DNA of 41,444 nt from the NCBI GenBank assembly GCA_900660155.1, contig CABFPE010000493.1, positions 337,311 to 378,754 on the forward strand, given 5' to 3'. The DNA is from Hofstenia miamia (lineage: Eukaryota; Xenacoelomorpha; Acoela; Hofsteniidae). The position numbers were made by a program, and so were the translations under genes. Positions within the stretch are counted from its first letter, which is position 1. Every line of letters starts with the position of its first letter. A model generated the notes under the pieces. That model had not been told where the DNA came from, searched no databases, and saw only the letters and a list, made by a program, of their open reading frames with translations. Shown in pieces: positions 41,385 to 41,444 of the stretch.

Positions 41385-41444
41385 CAAAATCACACGTTTT
41401 CCTATTCACCCCATTTAAAAGGTTGAAGAGGAATACTTTTAAAA
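40990..41444. other. Intergenic with (AT)n tract
   Basis: No gene recognised. An AT microsatellite lies at 41350-41381. Confidence 0.6.

Overview
This is a eukaryotic, almost certainly invertebrate metazoan, nuclear genomic window. It is AT-rich, its one host gene has many GT-AG introns, and it is full of DNA-transposon remnants, MITEs, (AT)n tracts and one non-LTR retrotransposon. There is no sign of bacterial gene organisation. I cannot name the species. A 1000-N assembly gap occupies 11944-12943.

Left part (1-12943). I see no intact host gene. There is a decayed hAT-like transposase (about 4981-6180) with an in-frame 69-bp internal duplication, an unrecognised 107-codon ORF (7034-7357), a short diverged tandem repeat (8354-8505), and a 5'-truncated CR1/jockey-like LINE (about 9960-11943). 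The LINE's reverse transcriptase still shows its catalytic motifs but carries an amber codon and a frameshift. It ends in an (ATT)n tail that runs into the gap.

Right part (13230-39899). One plus-strand gene dominates: an anoctamin (TMEM16 family, Ca2+-activated chloride channel and/or lipid scramblase). I could join 22 coding exons with consistent GT-AG sites and phases into a 920-residue protein. It has the N-terminal anoctamin dimerisation domain, ten membrane segments, the cysteine-rich first extracellular loop and acidic Ca2+-site residues in TM6, TM7 and TM8. The main discovery is a cluster of three alternative versions of exon 19 (34632-34807, 35271-35464, 36260-36462). Each encodes the second half of TM9 plus the TM9-TM10 extracellular loop. 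All three start in phase 0 after an unusual AAG acceptor, end in phase 2 inside a conserved Cys-Arg pair, and have lengths of 3n+2, so only one can be used per mRNA. At least two alternative last exons are also possible, one of which would add a class I PDZ ligand.

The introns are a transposon graveyard. They hold four copies of one hAT-type MITE family built from GAGCCGAGCC blocks (8-bp target duplications, perfect for two copies), a 2.85-kb hAT element with a perfect 8-bp duplication and a nested 1.3-kb IR/DR Tc1/mariner element, a piggyBac-like TTAA MITE, a MITE with TIRs of about 55 bp, and a foldback just downstream of the exon cluster. Past the gene, 40575-40985 is a TTAA-flanked mini-element with 32-bp TIRs. 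It carries its own CCAAT/TATA-type promoter and a small cysteine-rich basic ORF.
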